The notes: generated from the letters alone by a model not told the origin. DNA of 43,239 bases from an uncultured Clostridium sp. (GCA_900553405.1 USDF01000005.1:1-43239); one strand, 5' to 3'; positions 24,734 through 33,285 are shown, counted from the first letter of the stretch. Numbers and translations are program-made.

Positions 24734-25738
24734 ATGGAACAAGAATTTAAAGATAGGATTAATCTGAATACTGATTTAAATATAATATCAAAGCAGATAT
24801 GTAGAAACTATGATTTAGGAGAATATATTTCAGATACAATTATCACAGTTGGATATGAGGATTTCAATTATATATTAGAAACAACAAAGGGTAAGTATTG
24901 TGTAAAGATCTTTAATAAAGAAAGAACTGACGAAGATTGTAAAAATTATATAGATAGAATTGAATTAGCATCAGAGATAGATATAAATACACCAAAACTA
25001 TATAAGGCAAATAGTGAGAGTGAATGTATTGTTGAAGTAAATGGAATAAAATATAGACTATGTGTTTTTGAATACATAAATGGTAGTAGTTTTTTTGATT
25101 TAGAGATTATTCCAAATGAAGATGAAATAAAAGAAATTATAAGACAGATGGCAATTATACATAAACAACAATTAAATTCAGAATTCATATATGATAAATG
25201 GGCAATAGTAAATTTTATAGAAGAGTTTGAAGATAAAAAAATATATCTAAACAAAGACGATTACAAAAAATCAAGTGAATTATTAGCAAAATTCAAAAAT
25301 ATTGATATGAAAAACTTACCATATGCTTTCACACATGGAGATATAATAAGTACAAATGTTATGAGAGACAATAATGGAAAGTTATGGATAATAGATTTTG
25401 CAGTATCTAACTATCTTCCAAGAATTGTGGATTTAGCAGTAAGTTCTTGTAATTTATGTCTAAATCCGGATAGTATAGAAGAAACAAAAAGCAAAATAAA
25501 TATGATTTTAAGAGAATACGAAAAATATAATAAATTGACTGATTATGAAAAAGAAGTATTTCCAATATTTTTTGACATTGCTAACGCAATGGGAATTTTA
25601 CAAATAAGTTATTTGGCTAGTAAAGGAGAAACATCTGAAGAAGATAAATTTTGGTATAATGAGAGTAAAAAAGGATTAGAATTTAGCAATGATAATTTTT
25701 GGAATGGAATATTTAAAGAAAATGAGGTAGAAAGATAG
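24734..25738 (+). CDS. aminoglycoside phosphotransferase-family kinase
   Basis: 334 aa. Protein-kinase-like fold: likely ATP Lys K58 (YCVKIF), Brenner motif FTHGDIISTNVM (H201, D203, N208) and metal-binding D221 (IIDFA). The family includes aminoglycoside, choline and homoserine kinases and fructosamine kinases. Nothing points to a particular acceptor. SD GGAGGTG at the end of the previous gene. Confidence 0.82.
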   Translation: MEQEFKDRINLNTDLNIISKQICRNYDLGEYISDTIITVGYEDFNYILETTKGKYCVKIFNKERTDEDCKNYIDRIELASEIDINTPKLYKANSESECIVEVNGIKYRLCVFEYINGSSFFDLEIIPNEDEIKEIIRQMAIIHKQQLNSEFIYDKWAIVNFIEEFEDKKIYLNKDDYKKSSELLAKFKNIDMKNLPYAFTHGDIISTNVMRDNNGKLWIIDFAVSNYLPRIVDLAVSSCNLCLNPDSIEETKSKINMILREYEKYNKLTDYEKEVFPIFFDIANAMGILQISYLASKGETSEEDKFWYNESKKGLEFSNDNFWNGIFKENEVER

Positions 25739-25749
25739 GATTGATGTAT

Positions 25750-26391
25750 ATGGAAACAATTAAGAGTATAGATTTATGGACAGAACAATATGAAAATCAA
25801 TATGAATGTTTTAATGGTGCTTTCGTCGATGGTTTTGAAAATGGTAAAATTGCTTTTGATGAATATAAAATAGTAGAAAATTGTAATTGCATAATAACTA
25901 CTAGCAATCAAGATATAAATATAACCAATAAGCATAAAGCAATCATTTTTTACAAAGAAAAAAAGCCTGTTAGATTAGCTGTTATAAATAAGAATACAGA
26001 TATTGATAAATGTATAAAAACAGCTTTAAATCAATATTTTGCTGATGGTATATTACAAGATTTATATAATAAGATAGAAATTAATTCTAATAAAATAGAT
26101 ATGAAAGAAAAAACAATATTTAATAATGCAGATAAAACAAAAGAAATAGATGTAGGTTCTTGTGATAGATGGAAATTATTATATAATATGTTAAAAGGTA
26201 GTTATACAGAAAGTGATACTCAATATGGAAATTATGAAAGTGATAAGTATGAGTTCATTCCTAATTTATGTATAAAATATAAGTTAATAACAGACACAGA
26301 AATATTTGAAATAGACCATAAATGTGCTTTTATAAATACTATAAAAACTAGATTAATTCCAATACAAGAAAATTCATCTTTAACTAAATAA
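25750..26391 (+). CDS. hypothetical 213-aa protein
   Basis: 213 aa from the ATG at 25750, nine nt after AGGA; in-frame TTG (25741) and ATG (25744) lie too close to the SD. I do not recognise it. It is soluble-looking, Asn/Lys/Asp-rich, without membrane segments. CDRWKLLYNMLKGSY and YEFIPNLCIKY are conspicuous aromatic stretches. It is cotranscribed within the cluster. Confidence 0.6.
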   Translation: METIKSIDLWTEQYENQYECFNGAFVDGFENGKIAFDEYKIVENCNCIITTSNQDINITNKHKAIIFYKEKKPVRLAVINKNTDIDKCIKTALNQYFADGILQDLYNKIEINSNKIDMKEKTIFNNADKTKEIDVGSCDRWKLLYNMLKGSYTESDTQYGNYESDKYEFIPNLCIKYKLITDTEIFEIDHKCAFINTIKTRLIPIQENSSLTK

Positions 26392-26428
26392 AAATAATAT
26401 TAAATATAAAGAAAGGTTCTGAAAAATT

Positions 26429-27166
26429 ATGGATTTTGAAAATAAAGTAGCATTAGTAACTGGAGGAACATCGGGAATAGGAAAAGAAATTGTTAGGCAA
26501 TTACTACTAAATGGTGCTGAAGTAATTATAAATTATGGTCATAATGAAGAAAATTATGAAAAAACTAAAAAAGAATTTGAAGAATATAAAGAAAAAGTTA
26601 CATTTATAAAAGCAGATGTATCTAATGAAGATGAAGTAGCTAAAATGTTTAATCAAATAGAAAAATTAGATTACTTGATAAATAATGCAGGTACTAATAT
26701 AGATAGTTACATAGAAACATTTGATATACAAGATTTTAGAAAAATATTAGATGTTAATTTAGTTGGAAAAGTAATCTGCACAAAACATGCAATTCCGTTA
26801 TTAAGGAATAGTGAAAATGCAAGTATTGTTAATATAGCATCAAGATTAGGAACAAAACCATGTGTAGAAGCAAGTGCTTATTGTTCGGCAGAAGCTGGAG
26901 TTATAAACTTTACTCAAGCTAGTGCATTAGAACTTTCAAAATATAAAATTAGAGTAAATGCAGTAAGTCCAAGTTTAACAATAACACCACTAGCATTATA
27001 CGGATGGACAGATGAAGAAATAGAAGAGCAAAAAGAAAACAATCCATTAAAAAGATTAGGAAAAACTATAGATATAGCAAATGCAGTACTGTTTTTTATA
27101 TCTGATAAAGCAAGTTATATAAATGGGGAAAATCTAAATGTAAATGGTGGATCATTATTAAAATAG
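26429..27166 (+). CDS. SDR-family oxidoreductase with altered catalytic Lys
   Basis: 245 aa, FabG-like short-chain dehydrogenase. The cofactor motif TGGTSGIG (11-18), NNAG (85-88), N110, S138 and Y151 are present, and the C-terminus has the usual NGENLNVNGG. The active-site pattern YxxxK reads Y151-C-S-A-E155: the catalytic Lys is Glu. AAA to GAA is a single transition. The enzyme is therefore probably impaired or has lost dehydrogenase activity. Confidence 0.82.
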   Translation: MDFENKVALVTGGTSGIGKEIVRQLLLNGAEVIINYGHNEENYEKTKKEFEEYKEKVTFIKADVSNEDEVAKMFNQIEKLDYLINNAGTNIDSYIETFDIQDFRKILDVNLVGKVICTKHAIPLLRNSENASIVNIASRLGTKPCVEASAYCSAEAGVINFTQASALELSKYKIRVNAVSPSLTITPLALYGWTDEEIEEQKENNPLKRLGKTIDIANAVLFFISDKASYINGENLNVNGGSLLK

Positions 27167-27171
27167 AGATA

Positions 27172-27603
27172 GGAGTAGGTTACAAAAACTATGAAAATTG
27201 GAGTAAACTATTAAAGTATTATTGGAATTTAGGATTAATAAATGAAAATACAACAATTATAGCACATAGTATAGCACCAATATTTATTTCAAAATTTTTA
27301 GTTGAAAACAAAATAAAAGTTAAAAAATTAATATTTGTATGTGGATTTAATAATTATTTAGGAATAAATGAAGAATATGATAATGTAAATAAATCAATGT
27401 ATTTTGATAATCTACAAGATGTAAAACAATATACAAATGAGATTATTTGTTTTTACTCAAATAATGACCCGTATGTAAAATATGAAGTTGAGAAAGAATT
27501 TGCAGATACAATAGCAACAGAGCAAATTTTAATACCAAATGGTGGACATATAAATAGTGAGAGCGGATATGACACTTTTGAAGAAATAGTAAATTATTTA
27601 TAA
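27172..27603 (+). pseudogene. N-terminally deleted alpha/beta hydrolase (RBBP9/YdeN-like)
   Basis: The frame is open from inside the end of the preceding SDR gene but lacks a start codon and the first ~55-60 residues of the family. What remains is continuous: YENWSKLLKYYWNLGLI, the nucleophile elbow IAHSIAP, KKLIFVCGFNNYLG, the Asp region YSNNDPYV and the catalytic His region PNGGHINSESG. An ATG at 27397 exists but would give a 68-aa fragment. It is best read as a deletion remnant. Confidence 0.6.
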
Positions 27604-27625
27604 TAAAGATTAGGGAGAAAATAGA

Positions 27626-28342
27626 ATGAAAAACGTTATAATTACAGGTGCCGCTAATGGTGTAGGAAAGGCAATAGCAAACAAATTAAAGAACCAAAAT
27701 TTAATACTAATAGATATAGATGAAAACAATTTGCAAAAAGTAGCAAAAGAAATAAATGCAAAATATTATATTTGCGATGTTTCAGATGATAAGCAGATTA
27801 CAAATGTATTTAAAGATATAAATGAAAATTATAATAAAATTGATTGTTTAATTAATTGCGCAGGTATATGGATTTCAGGAGATATATCAAAACAAGAGGA
27901 ATCAAATTATAAAGAAATGAACGAGTTGTCGAGAGTGAAACATGTTATTGACACAAATGTATTTGGTATAATTGCTATGATAAAAAGTGTTTTTTCAATA
28001 ATGAAAAATCAAGGATATGGACAAATAATTAATATTAATTCACAAAGTGGTGTAATGTGTGAACCACCATTTCCCGTTTATAATGCGTCAAAAACAGGTG
28101 CAAATGCATTTAGAAAAGCTATTCAAAATGATCTAGCACAAAATAATATAAAGATAACAGATGTATGTCCAGGTTTGATAAAAACAGACTTTTATAAAAG
28201 AGCAAATAATGAATTGCCAGAAAGTGTAATGAATACAGGATTAACAGCAGAAGATGTTGCTAATACAGTAAAATTTGTTTTTGACTTACCTCATGAAATA
28301 ACTGTTCCTAGCATAGAAGTAAGACATATAAAAAATTATTAA
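27626..28342 (+). CDS. SDR-family NAD(P)-dependent oxidoreductase
   Basis: 238 aa. The cofactor loop TGAANGVG (7-14), NCAG, catalytic Ser in NINSQSG and the intact YNASK motif are all visible, followed by PGLIKTDFY. The enzyme should be active, with unknown substrate. AGGGAG is 10 bp upstream. It is the second SDR in the cluster, only distantly like the first. Confidence 0.85.
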   Translation: MKNVIITGAANGVGKAIANKLKNQNLILIDIDENNLQKVAKEINAKYYICDVSDDKQITNVFKDINENYNKIDCLINCAGIWISGDISKQEESNYKEMNELSRVKHVIDTNVFGIIAMIKSVFSIMKNQGYGQIININSQSGVMCEPPFPVYNASKTGANAFRKAIQNDLAQNNIKITDVCPGLIKTDFYKRANNELPESVMNTGLTAEDVANTVKFVFDLPHEITVPSIEVRHIKNY

Positions 28343-28357
28343 TAAAGGAGAAAAATT

Positions 28358-29014
28358 ATGAAAATCACAAAATATCCACAATCATGTTTATTAGTTGAAA
28401 CAAAAGGAAAGAAAATACTAATAGATCCAGGTACATTAAAATATAAAGAAGAATATTTTGATGTATGGAATAGCGTAGACATTATATTAATAACACATAA
28501 ACATCTAGACCATTGTAATACAGAAATATTAGAAAAAATAAATGATAATATAAAGATATATTCTACACAAGAAGTTCAAGATGCAAATAAAACTTTAAAT
28601 ATAAATATTATAAAAGAAAATGATATTATAGAATTAGACGATATAAAAGTAGAAGCAGTACACGCAGTACATGGTTACCAACCATTATTAAAAGGTGGAA
28701 AAGAAATATATGAAAATGTCGGATATATTATAGATGATGGAGAAAATAGACTATATACAACAAGTGATACAATTTGTTTTAAAAATGATTATAAAGCAGA
28801 TATTTTATGTGTTCCTGTAACTGGATATGGACTAACAATGTCAGCTTTTGAAGCAGCTTTATATGCAAAAGAAGTAGGAGCAACATTAACAATACCAATC
28901 CATATGGATAATCCAGCATTTCCACCAGATTATAAATTTATAGAAGAAATGTTTAATAAATATGAGGTAGAGTACGAAATATTAGAAAATGAGGAAAGTA
29001 TTGAAGTAGAATAA
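28358..29014 (+). CDS. MBL-fold metal-dependent hydrolase (UlaG-like)
   Basis: 218 aa. The metallo-beta-lactamase signature HxHxDH appears as H47-K-H49-L-D51-H52 (ITHKHLDH); HAVHGY, TTSDT and PIHMD supply further ligands. The N-terminal KYPQSCLLVETKGKKILIDPG is typical of UlaG-like MBL proteins. Substrate unknown. AAAGGAGAA precedes the ATG, and it is the last gene of the cluster. Confidence 0.85.
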   Translation: MKITKYPQSCLLVETKGKKILIDPGTLKYKEEYFDVWNSVDIILITHKHLDHCNTEILEKINDNIKIYSTQEVQDANKTLNINIIKENDIIELDDIKVEAVHAVHGYQPLLKGGKEIYENVGYIIDDGENRLYTTSDTICFKNDYKADILCVPVTGYGLTMSAFEAALYAKEVGATLTIPIHMDNPAFPPDYKFIEEMFNKYEVEYEILENEESIEVE

Positions 29015-29189
29015 AAAATGTTAGAAAAAGATTTTGTAATATTTTTATTCCAATTTTCATTTACTTTTAAACCAAAAGATGATACAATTCGTATAAAGTT
29101 TAGCAATAGCTAATTAATTTTTATAATCTCCTTTGGGAGTTTGGCATAGATGATAAGTAAACAACAAAATAATTATTTAAGGAGGCATT
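29015..29189 (+). other. intergenic region after the accessory cluster
   Basis: There is no convincing gene; a 31-codon frame at 29018-29113 lacks an SD. A short hairpin CTCC-TTTG-GGAG (29129-29140) lacks a proper T tract. No strong terminator for the cluster was found. Confidence 0.4.
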
Positions 29190-29456
29190 ATGAAAAAAGA
29201 TAATAATATTTTCTTTATAAAGCTAATAAAAAGGCTTGGAATAGTAACATTTGTCGAAGAAGTTATATCAATTATACTATTAGTAGTTGGAATAAGATTA
29301 ATAGTAAATGAGCAAATTATTGGTTTGCTGTTTATATTAGTGTTTATAATACAAAATTTTTTAAATATTAAGTTCTTTTTAATTGTTTTTAAGCACTTAA
29401 AAATAGAAGAGGAACAATTAAAAGAAATATATAGCAAAATCAATAATAAAACTTAA
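29190..29456 (+). CDS. small membrane protein, hypothetical
   Basis: 88 aa, preceded by a strong SD (AAGGAGG). Two predicted membrane helices (~18-37 and ~44-66) are joined by a short turn, with a charged C-terminal helix (KIEEEQLKEIYSKI). I do not recognise the family. Confidence 0.65.
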   Translation: MKKDNNIFFIKLIKRLGIVTFVEEVISIILLVVGIRLIVNEQIIGLLFILVFIIQNFLNIKFFLIVFKHLKIEEEQLKEIYSKINNKT

Positions 29457-29496
29457 TATTGTAGAAAGCACTAAGAAACTCGTAAACAGATTTTTT

Positions 29497-29626
29497 AAGG
29501 AGGTAAACACACTATTATTAGTATCTATAATGTTTTTTGTATATAAGGAATAATAGCAATAATATATGCATTCAAATTATAAAAGATATAATAAAAAGAA
29601 TAAAAGAAAAGTATCATAAAAAGTAA
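29497..29626 (+). pseudogene. frameshifted remnant of a ~40-aa membrane peptide gene
   Basis: AAGGAGG (29497-29503) is followed by LLLVSIMFFVYK (from 29512), then in a second frame GIIAIIYAF, then in a third IIKDIIKRIKEKYHKK up to TAA at 29624. Joined, they read as one single-helix membrane peptide with a basic tail; no start codon is intact. The rest of the 335-bp gap (29457-29791) holds a terminator and the next promoter. Confidence 0.35.
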
Positions 29627-29666
29627 ATATCCCTCAGTATTATACTGAGGGATATTTACTTTTTTG
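29618..29666. terminator. strong bidirectional terminator
   Basis: Nearly perfect palindrome centred at 29641; arms of 22 bp (29618-29639 and 29643-29664; core ATATCCCTCAGTA) flanked by A5 and T6. Confidence 0.92.
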
Positions 29667-29753
29667 AGTAATTAGTGTTGCTTACTTTATATATAATATA
29701 TATTATAAATTGCTTAATATATCTTCTTTTAATAGTATTTATTTAGAAAAAGA

Positions 29754-29782
29754 TTGAAAATTATGTAAATTTGTAGTAAAAT
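29754..29782 (+). promoter_or_regulatory. promoter of the 714-aa gene; implies a leaderless mRNA
   Basis: TTGAAA (29754-29759), 17-bp spacer, TAAAAT (29777-29782). The ATG at 29792 is 10 nt after the -10, at or within 2-4 nt of the predicted start of transcription, and no SD precedes it. Confidence 0.65.
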
Positions 29783-29791
29783 AATTATGTT

Positions 29792-31936
29792 ATGAATAAA
29801 GAACAATTAATTAAAGAACTATCGGATAGAAAATTAATAAAAATTGGTGAAAGCATCAATTATAAAAGATTTGAGGAAATACATTCTAATGGATATAGCC
29901 ATATATCTGAATATGATTTTGCAGAAATGCTTGGAATTAATAGTGGTAATTTTAATAATGTAAAAAATAAAGGAAAAAATGCAATAATATTAAAAGAATT
30001 AATTCCTATGCAAGAAGAGAAAATTGCAAAGGAAATATCAGAAGATTTGCTTAAAAAACTAGAGGCTGGACAAAGAATAAATTATGAACAATTTTGCAGC
30101 TTAAGAGAAAACTATTGTGTTATTTATGGAGATATTTCAGAAGCTAAATTTGGGAAAATTCTAGAATTGAATGGTAATGCCTTATACAATCTAAGAAAAG
30201 GAAAAGAAATTCAAATATTTAAAAGCAAGTTTAGTTCAAATGCAATAATTGAAATGTTAATTCAAGAAAAAATAGCAACACCAGGGGATAAAATAGCCTA
30301 TAGTAAATTCTATGAAATATATGAGGAAGCAAGAAAAAAACATCCTAGCATAAATTATTTTAGCAAATATGCTTTTGCTAAACTTTTAGGTATTAGAAAA
30401 TCAACTTTTACTAATTTAAAAACAAATCCTGTAAATGTACAAATATTAAAAAATTATATGCCTAAAAAGAAAAAAGCTTATGTCGTTTCTGATGAAGAAA
30501 GAATGCTTATTGTTGAAAACTTAATAAATACTAAAAACGCTAAACCTTATGAGTTTTGTGATTATCAAAGATTTTTAGAGTTATACCAAGGATATGAGAA
30601 TATTTCTGAATATAATTTTGCTTATATGTTAGATATGTCAAGTACAAGTTTTAGCATAATTAAAAATTCTGGGAAAAAAGCAAGAATACTGAAGGACTGT
30701 TTAGATAAAGAACAGATAATAACTGAACTTATTGAAAGTGGTAAATTACAAATAGGTCAAGAAATTGATTATACAAAATTTAGTGAATTATTTAAAGAAT
30801 ATGAATATTTAGGAGTATTTCTTTTTGCAGATATTATTGAAGTAAGTGAAGGTAATATAGAAAGATTAAGAAATAATCCTGGTTCAACAACTATTGCCCT
30901 TAAAAGTAAAATAAAAAAAGAAGAACAAAAAATTAGGTATAATGATCTTAAAGAACAAGCAAAAGCTTATGTTGAAAAATTGTTTGAAACAGGTAAAATA
31001 CATATTGGTCAAGAAATTGACTATCGAAGTTTTCAAGAAATTTATTCACCATGTAGTTACATATCTGAAAATGAATTTGCTAAATTACTTGGAATTTCAG
31101 GTTTAAGATACCAAAATATGAGATATTCTGGGACCAAGACATATATACACGATTATAAAGTTACAGAAGCAGTTAAAATAATTGGAAACATAGAAAAGAA
31201 TAGATATTTTAGTAAAGAAGAAATTGAAGATATTTGTAATAAATATGGAATAACTAAAGAAGATTTTATTATCTATTTTGTGTATAGTGGAAGTTTCAGA
31301 TATAATATTAATTTACAGGCTTATGTAGACGTTTTAGAAAGACATAATCAAATATACATTGGAAGAATAAGAATGAGTAATGAATATTTTGAGAAAATTT
31401 ATCCTTTACTTTTAGAACCTGTTAAGAGACTAGTTGGAACAATGTGTAAAAAGTATAAAATGTTAAGCTATATGGAAGATTTTGAGTCTGAAGCAATTAT
31501 GTATATACTTCAAGATTGTGGTGATATAGAAAAGAACTTTTTAGATTATAAAGATAATCAAACATTAATAAATATGATTATTTGTAGATTAAAGAATCTT
31601 TTGCGTGAAAAAATTTTTAATCAGTTAAAAATAAGTAATAAATTTAGAAGTTCTAGTCATTTTTATGAAAAAGTTAAATCTAAAACGGATATTTCATCAG
31701 ATAGTTATAACACTGAGGAAAAAGCAGTGAAGTTAGTAATGGATGAAACAACTGAATCAAAAATTATGTATGAATTAATAAGAAGATTTGAAAATGGAAT
31801 GAATAAAGTAGAATTACTTGAAAGTATTCAAGTAGATTTTGATATTTCTAAAGAAACACTACTTGAATTATTAAGTAAAAGAGTAGAATATAAAAAGAAA
31901 AATAAAGAAACAATAGATAATTCAATTAGAAAGTAA
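29792..31936 (+). CDS. 714-aa repeat protein: array of HTH-like modules plus sigma-70-like C-terminal domain
   Basis: I do not recognise a named family. Residues ~6-455 consist of about six degenerate repeats of 65-85 aa (approx. 6-69, 78-147, 151-220, 237-302, 307-372, 390-455). Each has a ..GxxIxYxxFxEI.. helix followed by IS-x-FA-x-LLGI-type helix-turn-helix wording (ISEYDFAEMLGI, FSKYAFAKLLGI, ISENEFAKLLGI) and a ..ILK close. Residues ~530-610 (LLEPVKRLVGTM, YMEDFESEAIMYILQD, INMIICRLKNLLREKI) resemble sigma-70 region 2, and 650-700 could be a region 4-like helical end. A sequence-specific DNA-binding transcription protein is inferred. No SD is seen; the transcript appears leaderless. Confidence 0.7.
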   Translation: MNKEQLIKELSDRKLIKIGESINYKRFEEIHSNGYSHISEYDFAEMLGINSGNFNNVKNKGKNAIILKELIPMQEEKIAKEISEDLLKKLEAGQRINYEQFCSLRENYCVIYGDISEAKFGKILELNGNALYNLRKGKEIQIFKSKFSSNAIIEMLIQEKIATPGDKIAYSKFYEIYEEARKKHPSINYFSKYAFAKLLGIRKSTFTNLKTNPVNVQILKNYMPKKKKAYVVSDEERMLIVENLINTKNAKPYEFCDYQRFLELYQGYENISEYNFAYMLDMSSTSFSIIKNSGKKARILKDCLDKEQIITELIESGKLQIGQEIDYTKFSELFKEYEYLGVFLFADIIEVSEGNIERLRNNPGSTTIALKSKIKKEEQKIRYNDLKEQAKAYVEKLFETGKIHIGQEIDYRSFQEIYSPCSYISENEFAKLLGISGLRYQNMRYSGTKTYIHDYKVTEAVKIIGNIEKNRYFSKEEIEDICNKYGITKEDFIIYFVYSGSFRYNINLQAYVDVLERHNQIYIGRIRMSNEYFEKIYPLLLEPVKRLVGTMCKKYKMLSYMEDFESEAIMYILQDCGDIEKNFLDYKDNQTLINMIICRLKNLLREKIFNQLKISNKFRSSSHFYEKVKSKTDISSDSYNTEEKAVKLVMDETTESKIMYELIRRFENGMNKVELLESIQVDFDISKETLLELLSKRVEYKKKNKETIDNSIRK

Positions 31937-32012
31937 AATAAGTTTTACATAAAATTGGTTTTATGCTATAAATTTTGTATAAGTATTTTATAAATTTAAT
32001 ATAACAACCTAA

Positions 32013-32152
32013 AATAGAGGAGGTTATTAAAAATATTACTAATTGTTTAGTATTTATTGAGTATGTTACTAGAAATCACAAGGGACTTAATTGGAAAAGA
32101 TATTGCCAAAAAGTTTAGAACAATTGTATTTAGGTTAAAAGAAGAAAGCTAG
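32013..32152 (+). other. intergenic region with possible small-ORF fragments
   Basis: GAGGAGG near 32017 is followed by no canonical start. Overlapping short frames are open; one ATG (32063-32152) gives a 29-aa peptide ending in FRLKEES without an SD. This looks like a decayed gene rather than a functional one. Confidence 0.25.
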
Positions 32153-32185
32153 TGATTTTTTATACATCACTAGCTTTCTTTTTTT
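32143..32185. terminator. bidirectional terminator between convergent genes
   Basis: Perfect 14-bp stem AGAAAGCTAGTGAT (32143-32156) with 32166-32179, followed by seven T. It ends the 714-aa unit on plus and the GNAT gene on minus. Confidence 0.9.
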
Positions 32186-32188
32186 ACT

Positions 32189-33046
32189 TTAAATATTATT
32201 TTTTATAAAGTCTATATCTTCCCAATCACTTTTTCTCTTGTAGCCAATTTTTTCATAAACATGATTACTTATTGGATTACTATCATCTGTATATAAAACG
32301 CAATATTTATCTCCACTATCTATCAAATCTCTAGAAATTCTATAAATTAAATTATAAGCATAGCCTTTTCCTCTTTCTTCTTTTGGAGTATAAACACCGC
32401 TTACACATTTTCCATATTTCATAATTCTACTTATATTTGCTTGGCATACAATTTTATTATCTTTTTCAAGGACATAATATCCATTTTTTAAATATTTATT
32501 GAATTTTTCTTCAGCCTTCTCATAGTCACATTCTTCATTTAAAGCTTCTTTCATAAAATTTTGAATATATTTTATCAGTATATCTTTATCATTTAACGTA
32601 CATTTTCTATATGTAATATCTTCTAATAATTTTCCATCTTCAAGATTTTCCAATAATAAAATCCTAAGTTCAGTGTGAACAGAATACTTCATATTACTTA
32701 AATCACAATAATATTTTGAAAATTTATTAGCAACACTTTTTTCTGAATTAACTCCAAGTAATTCTTTATCATATTTGTAAATTTCACTTGATGCGAATTC
32801 TAATATTTCATCTGAATAATTATTAGTTGGAGAATACAAAATTAGTTTCCATGGTTTTCTATACAACATTATAAGCTCAATATTATAGTTATCTGTTATA
32901 GTTGCCATAAACCAATCGTTTATTCCTTTTCCAACTCCTTCAATACAATTACCAATCATTAGGCAATTATACCATTCATCTTTTTCTAATAATTCTTTTA
33001 TATCATTCCAAAACAAATTTATATCTTCATATTTATTAAATTTCAT
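32189..33046 (-). CDS. GNAT-family N-acetyltransferase
   Basis: 285 aa from the ATG at 33046 (SD AAAGGAG 10 nt upstream; a TTG two codons earlier is less well spaced). The C-terminal GNAT domain shows SGVYTPKEERGKGYAYNLI, the acetyl-CoA P-loop (R/Q-x-x-G-x-G/A), and the closing YTDDSNPISNHVYEKIGYK. The N-terminal half is a second, degenerate GNAT-like or substrate domain. Substrate unknown. A terminator-like hairpin sits in its leader. Confidence 0.85.
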   Translation of the reverse strand: MKFNKYEDINLFWNDIKELLEKDEWYNCLMIGNCIEGVGKGINDWFMATITDNYNIELIMLYRKPWKLILYSPTNNYSDEILEFASSEIYKYDKELLGVNSEKSVANKFSKYYCDLSNMKYSVHTELRILLLENLEDGKLLEDITYRKCTLNDKDILIKYIQNFMKEALNEECDYEKAEEKFNKYLKNGYYVLEKDNKIVCQANISRIMKYGKCVSGVYTPKEERGKGYAYNLIYRISRDLIDSGDKYCVLYTDDSNPISNHVYEKIGYKRKSDWEDIDFIKNNI

Positions 33047-33064
33047 TTTCAATCCACTCCTTTC

Positions 33065-33119
33065 AAAAAAAGCCTCGCAAAGAAATCATTTAAGACTCCT
33101 CTGCAAGACTTCTATTATA
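33065..33119 (-). promoter_or_regulatory. GNAT gene leader: -10 box followed by terminator-like hairpin
   Basis: Reading the minus strand: TATAAT (33119-33114), then from the expected transcript start AGTCTTGCAGAG (33110-33099) pairs, with some G-U, to CTTTGCGAGGCT (33082-33071), followed by seven T and then the SD. This fits a transcription attenuator. Confidence 0.45.
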
Positions 33120-33242
33120 TCTTACATCTGTGTAAATAACATATTTGTTATTCTATACCGCTCAAAAAGTTATATTTTCTAGGTATACTCTTAAAACATA
33201 TTAATATATTAGCATATTATTTTAATATTGTCAATTTAATAT

Positions 33243-33280
33243 AAAAAATAAGCGACCTTCAATTCTTTGAATGTCGCTAT
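33243..33280 (-). terminator. terminator of the tRNA-His/tRNA-Gln unit
   Basis: AGCGACcTTCAA (33251-33262) pairs with TTGAAtGTCGCT (33267-33278), with a T-rich tail on the minus strand. It follows tRNA-Gln. Confidence 0.75.
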
Positions 33281-33285
33281 TTTCA

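Noticed and set aside
19406..29014. Integron or prophage explanation for the accessory cluster
   Set aside because: No tyrosine integrase, attC-like palindromes between genes, or phage structural genes are visible.
33053..33130. T-box riboswitch upstream of the GNAT gene
   Set aside because: The leader is only ~60 nt and lacks the T-box sequence and specifier loop; only a terminator-type hairpin is present.
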